Origin: Diaporthe sp. PMI_573
Lineage: Eukaryota; Ascomycota; Sordariomycetes; Diaporthales; Diaporthaceae
Assembly: GCA_021399435.1 (NCBI GenBank)
Contig: JAJTUP010000011.1
Coordinates: forward strand, 186,001-250,000
DNA length: 64,000 nt
Direction of reading: 5' to 3'
Under the pieces are notes generated by a model, which was not told where the DNA came from, searched no databases, and worked only from the letters and a program-made list of their open reading frames with translations. Within the stretch, counting starts at the first letter, position 1, and every line of letters starts with the position of its first letter. Shown piece by piece: positions 61,401 to 64,000 of the stretch. The position numbers and the translations under genes were made by a program.

Positions 61401-61457
61401 CGGGTCTGAGCTGTCCCACCTGATGGCAGTACTTAGCTTGCGCCATACTGACGGCAT
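55452..61457 (-). CDS. Very large coiled-coil protein (2001 residues), single exon
   Basis: One uninterrupted frame of 6 kb from ATG 61457 (MPSVWRKLSTAIRW). Residues 1-200 are Ser/Pro-rich with phosphorylation-type motifs (SPSRSPEKKE, TPSRSGT). Residues about 565-945 contain around ten degenerate helical repeats of roughly 30-45 residues with the core 'hxxAhxxGhxxh', for example VLDALQEGLNDLKVSIEK, VINALQEGLGSLRQEI and VLDALKSGLDGVKSDIEG. From about 1000 to 1630 heptad-like Glu/Lys/Leu text predicts long coiled coils. A Lys/Arg/Ser-rich block (about 1650-1790) precedes an acidic Ser/Gly/Asp tail with a poly-Gly run. There is no signal peptide, transmembrane helix or ATPase motif. A structural scaffold (cytoskeleton, septal or chromosome associated) is plausible but I do not recognise a characterised family. 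Confidence 0.85.
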   Translation of the reverse strand: MPSVWRKLSTAIRWDSSDPERAPPPLPLNPQSPVTATSRAGTSSAIQSAHAALTEKARENQLVPHPLTKRTPDVSPERATGRGAAHRRMQSLQPSSVRDLSLMIEGGGSPSRSPEKKEGPTTPSRSGTDPFDEQRPDEKDLKQISLTPIGQSLTPVLRPTPRRPQSILGENTSPQSATMLALQTMSTPKDSPRERDAEKPLANVTNGSTATARSPQQLDTLSNQILTLTSIATSLQKEMSQLSRRSRDNATDLLSLKEATHTRDEDIRKHLRDLLHNMEEVSSRTSSRDMHGGPLLLDNKPYSLSPSSKISNNSRPFALPRIPSPNSFSASLDRENLSTPSLYGGEASASVNLLEKIIRDMGTKEGQEKLLTRLSDLADKLNGSVVEKKVEELQRLIKNNMDQSVVLAQPGGSGAVRGKAGLPRNMSFDEASDLYGGRSLESRVDQLVQDKDARRASAPMARAAADLISDDIVKIIRTVKDSVAQGGGLTAEVKALVRELRGEVLGMGREIGRRLDDVGEAGQAKSAAATKAEINKVVGEGLLEMKQHIDHLTKEHQRQSQAVVAANKPPAVDYREIYNALRTALKDAKALQKDIPELRREDVVEAVRDAWETYKPEITVEQVGLERDEVLACLKEGFMQYAPRDNKHEAATREEVYKAVVEGLQHFSPPPIDVPPALSRDEIVEAVRDCLEEFEFPVAASALGADVSKQDMIDAVKQGLEGLELPAKDNGPLVPLQGNNEEVIGRLHEIMEAMHEEFKAVSLEAKQNVAANGRDTEQVLDATKDGFEKLRADIEGYVDRANGVASQEEFMEGLLRSLDDFRDEIGDIVSKHADGSRVLIKEEIEALRESVNGTLVPATPHAQQGGHEEVINALQEGLGSLRQEISQRPIAGTNEVLDALQEGLNDLKVSIEKIADKPADMTANDEVLDALKSGLDGVKSDIEGLRENNKALAPISADAIVPADMLKHDDIKNLEVLISQLRIKVEAMESPPPQPAPAPADSGPSMTKEDLDLMVEMLDSIKIQVDELASKEAPAAKEGPAASDAATREDIEAIETILRNTKARLDDLIDGEQAVRKDHVDTLEALLLETKEGLGGLTTKLEDISHREDTKAVESLVTQVVGAFDELKERHEKQLEDPEKVTKTDTDAIEAVCLDVKAVVEQMVKSDIAALPSKDDLKSLETLVTELKELSDKQNAEIKETTGKHAAEMKEATDKYAAELKELADKHAETNAKQFEERQAETVGVADRVTEVKTFLEEMQTMVKEKLEGGATGVEGLSKSLETIGETIGANANVHSDLKEMFETMKTEFEDSKAGVVGAKLETDEKVDSSTDALRAKIDERIDEVITKYDEFQASLEERNKTAETRDEHLEESIVGTKAVAEELKSLIDTLGSTVTDSLEKMEEASKTVFTRVEDMYLKSDDNHNENKAEHTQTRDQVKEAMGAFEGLKGEVSEYQPKILEAIQDVLTMVDQHFEHSKTSVNEMQEKISQKIEEAKPEPLMLPPPPEKYDDSGVHEKLNKLVDHTATADKTLEQLGTLEKVHNEVVKTAAELSAFLASQTQRIEDDHEDMEKTLQETVKNLHETNVALERRLAQKDQAEVTIVDLQMEEDRLRESIAGLKVEQESLVRQKVRLTGDVSSLETALKLRREELHEMESRAEGLERRILEGVMDQSRILLMAKSSKKARETRDIMSRKRVTSKQKPAEDSIPEEKPVAPSKSGGHHQTAFKTAVNSKLSSLQPPQQTRRILSLSQLNKQPGLNAAAITSGAGFKRSQSVKTLTGAGALRKSSWNGRTNAGKKGYGDLHAGDEGDKENVSMDVVALRESDEEGFDETPASEHPGGEIVLVGNGGGGGGGGGVGASELSGSTLSDNWSDPGTESLVDGGSALSEDFSDAGTGSLVSGGSEADGREGDQSDAETLRRSTVRSGSVTGSEYTDARTEEQDPYDTYSDSGSDWTESAVGSSLVSGSAVSGSESENGLGATSTIDDGASSVGGQAALLEG

Positions 61458-62498
61458 GACATGGCGTGAGGGCTCGTCCTCTGATGAGGAGGCGTGAGAG
61501 GGGAGAGGAGGAGGAAGACATGGGCCAGAGGAGGAATGTTCACTTACATGGGTACTAAGGCGCGGGTGTGGTCAAAGGAGAATGATTGGGAATGGGATTG
61601 TCTCGAGGAGTGACTCGACCAAGGACGGTCTCCATTGCTACTAAAGGAGTCCCTCTCGGCGGGAGGCATGGTGGAGTATGTACCGGGCTACGGTAGTGTC
61701 TTGTCGTCGGGCTGGAATGGAAGTGTTTCGAGGCGGAAGCGGGTTTGTTGACTGAGTGAGGTCGGGATCTACTGGCAGGGTATCGCGGCAATGCGACCGG
61801 GATGGAGGGTGCACCGTGTAATTAGGAAATGGGAAACAGAGCCAAACAGCTCGAAGAATACCTGGGACAGACTGAGGAGATGTCACGACGGGAGAAGAGG
61901 GGATCAAGGAATCGCTCTATAGCCGGCAGTGTTATTATGAGAGAGCATGAAGTTGCAATCTGACAGTGTCATGTTGGGCAGTGACGGCTGGAGGATTCGA
62001 CGCGGGCACGGCGGGATCGGGCGATGGCTGGATGAGGCGTAGCAACAAAAACGCTGCGGGCCTGCAACTGCGCAAGCGCATATGCAGGTGCGACTGTCTC
62101 CAGCCATGTTGTTTATCCTGCCAAGATGGTTTCCACAGCAGCCAACCACTCAATTGGGCACACGGCCAGGAAAGCGTGACGGGCAACCGTGCCACCCCTG
62201 CCGCAGCACCTCGGTCCATCCCGGCATGTCTGGGGCTACCTTGCTCGCTCTCGACGATACGCGATAGCAGCCTCGAAGTTCTTGGGCGGTGAGAAGGCTG
62301 AGAGAAAACGTCCTTACTACCTATCCAGATTATCCCTAAATACTGTGGATGTATTTCCTGGTTGGCAAGTAAGCATGATATCACAACAGACTGCCTTGGC
62401 AAATGGCATTGTTTTCTGGGAGCCAAGTCCGTGAGTCTCAGCGTAATGTGTCAAATTTGTATTCACTACTTTCTTCGTCCTTATTCTAGTCCAACCAT
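61458..62498. other. Intergenic, no gene recognised
   Basis: 1 kb upstream of the coiled-coil gene and downstream of the peroxygenase. It contains the coiled-coil gene promoter; frames on both strands look fortuitous. Confidence 0.5.
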
Positions 62499-63248
62499 CT
62501 AGCTGGTGCTGGTCGCGATCAGCTGCGACAGGCCGAGGACCTGCGCTGTGGTGATCGGCGTCGACGAGGTGTTGAAGCCCTCCTTGAATGGTAGCCGCTC
62601 CTCCTCGAATACGACCCTCATCCAACCCAGCGGTGCGGCGGGCTCGGTGAAGCTCCCCCCAAGTGTTCCCAGGATCACTGCGGACTCGCCCAGGGACACG
62701 GTGACCTGGCTGGAGGTCAGGTTGAATGTCGGGTTGGTTGCCTGGGCTGTGGCGATACGCTGGCTCCTTGCCGAGGCCATGGTCTTGTAGTCAACCGTCG
62801 AATCCACCGCGCCGGCCTCGAGATACCCCCGTGTCTCGCCCCAGACTGTCTCGTTAAATGTCTTGGCGTCACCAGTCACTGCGAAGTCCGCACGCGAGAT
62901 GCTGCCGTCGTGCTCGATGACGTTGTGCTTCGCAATGTCGTCGAGGTTGAAGGTGCTAGAGTTGCCTGTCGTTGATGTTGCGAACGCCGGGGTCCCGAGC
63001 GTACGCACGAGTGCCTCGTCGAAGTTGATGGCCTGCCCAATGCCCGAGATGAGGTCTTGCATGCTGATCTCCCTCCCGTCTCGGGCGAGGTAGCCGTGGT
63101 TGGCGAGGGAGTTGAGCATTGGGCAGGGAGAACGCTTGGCCGAGGCGTCGGGGGCTTGCCAGCCAAAGTTGGGGTCTTCATCACGCCGTATGGCAAGGGC
63201 GTGGGCTGACATGGCGCATGAGGCGGCGGCGACCAGTGAGGCGCGCAT
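62499..63248 (-). CDS. Secreted heme-thiolate peroxidase (chloroperoxidase / unspecific peroxygenase, short type)
   Basis: A single exon of 249 residues from ATG 63248. The signal peptide is MRASLVAAASCAMSAHALA. The heme-ligand motif PCP (Cys42) lies in RSPCPMLNSLANHGYLARDGR, and the second signature EHDGSISRAD (Glu112-His113-Asp114) coordinates a structural ion in this family. Length fits the short (class I) unspecific peroxygenases. These enzymes use hydrogen peroxide to oxygenate or halogenate organic substrates outside the cell (family knowledge). N-glycosylation sites (NSST, NETV, NLTS, NTSS) support secretion. A longer reading from 63326 exists but would place residues before the signal peptide. 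Confidence 0.92.
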   Translation of the reverse strand: MRASLVAAASCAMSAHALAIRRDEDPNFGWQAPDASAKRSPCPMLNSLANHGYLARDGREISMQDLISGIGQAINFDEALVRTLGTPAFATSTTGNSSTFNLDDIAKHNVIEHDGSISRADFAVTGDAKTFNETVWGETRGYLEAGAVDSTVDYKTMASARSQRIATAQATNPTFNLTSSQVTVSLGESAVILGTLGGSFTEPAAPLGWMRVVFEEERLPFKEGFNTSSTPITTAQVLGLSQLIATSTS

Positions 63249-64000
63249 TGTTAAATGAATGTTTGTATGTAAAGAGAGACTGTGCTTTCTGTCAAAAAGA
63301 ACGTGTGACGGGTGGCTGAGTGTCAAAGAGAGCTGTGTGATGAGCAGTCAGGGCAGTGATCTGGAGTGAAGAGTGAAGCCATCTTATTATAACAGCTTCT
63401 ACCTCGACCTCGTAAGTGGGCTTCGCACAGCCAGGGCTGGCTGTATGCCTCGGTCGACCATAGAAGAGTTTATTATTAGCTATGCTGTTAGTTTTTAAAA
63501 TATCGTCCCATCGTCCCATCGTCCCATCGCACATCACCCGTTCCCGGTTCACCAGCGGGCGCCCCGCGAGCCCGGCCAATCCGACAGAACCGTCCAATGT
63601 TCTACATGGCAGCTTCGCCGAGGCGGCCGGGCTTTCCCACGCATGAAACTTGACCATAGAAGCCTGGAAATAGGGGGTCGGGCTGGGATTGCATGGAGGG
63701 GTCATATCCACCGCGATCTGTATTTACCTTGGCTGTGCCGAGCAGGGGACGGTCTACACGGGTTCATCCTGACAGCTTCAGCCTTGGTGGGCTGCTGAAA
63801 GCCACTTGCTCACAAATTCCCACATTGTAATTGGTCCAGGGGCGATGGTTACCATGGATGGTTTGAAAATAATGAATACGAATGGCATCTTGCCTGGTCG
63901 ACTGCTGCGTAAGGGGTTTCCCTACGTGTGCGAGTAATGTTGCGCTTGGCACCTCGACAAAAAACATAACACTAGACAGTTGGAGATAGATGCGGCGAAA
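63249..64000. other. Right-edge region, no gene recognised
   Basis: This includes the peroxygenase promoter and an 8-bp repeat ATCGTCCC (3.5 copies, 63502-63529). No supported coding region reaches the window edge. Confidence 0.5.
63502..63529. repeat. 8-bp tandem repeat (ATCGTCCC)
   Basis: Three and a half perfect copies in non-coding DNA. Confidence 0.9.

Overview
This window looks like chromosomal DNA of a filamentous ascomycete (Pezizomycotina, most likely Sordariomycetes; inferred from gene content only). The genes are GC-rich and widely spaced. They carry short GT-AG introns of about 50-180 bases with CTAAC/CTGAC-like branch sites, and there are no operons. I rebuilt 18 genes by checking that reading phase stays consistent across every proposed intron. 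Exon coordinates are given in each entry, and feature start/end mark the outer limits of the coding region.

Layout. 1-2138: 3' part of a TRF/Tbf1-like telobox Myb protein (+). 3378-5313: a protein built from about 17 CxxH/C repeats (+). 5556-7463: a bacterial-type cytosine-5 DNA methyltransferase with one intron (-). 7915-10079: an 11-exon seven-helix membrane protein (-). 12144-13498: an intact Tc1/mariner-type transposon with 28-bp inverted repeats. 14490-15996: an Mtr-like amino acid transporter (+). After a roughly 4-kb gene-free stretch with an AT-rich island come a DUF7730-like protein (19989-21094, +), the spliceosomal Sm protein F (21773-22326, +), PRMT5 (22757-25355, -) and the DEAH helicase Prp43 (26144-28588, +). 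A 7.4-kb gene-free stretch follows, then a small Cys-rich protein (36040-36441, +) and another 4.5 kb without genes. The remainder holds a secreted App1-like DUF2183 protein (40932-42533, -), an LtrA-like membrane protein (43185-45229, -), a short DUF6604-like protein (48285-48995, +), a secreted subtilase (49736-52124, -), mitochondrial seryl-tRNA synthetase (53203-54864, +), a 2001-residue coiled-coil protein (55452-61457, -) and a secreted heme-thiolate peroxygenase/chloroperoxidase (62499-63248, -).

How the genes relate. Most are independent. The clearest functional grouping is SmF, PRMT5 and Prp43 side by side: an snRNP core subunit, the methyltransferase family that modifies Sm proteins in other eukaryotes, and the helicase that dismantles spliceosomes. 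The most unusual single gene is the bacterial-type DNA methyltransferase, which does not look like the usual fungal DNMT classes and carries a low-complexity insert and an intron. The most unusual protein architecture is the CxxH-repeat protein, whose three introns all split the same His codon of the repeat. No tRNA, rRNA, CRISPR or prokaryotic-style element was recognised.
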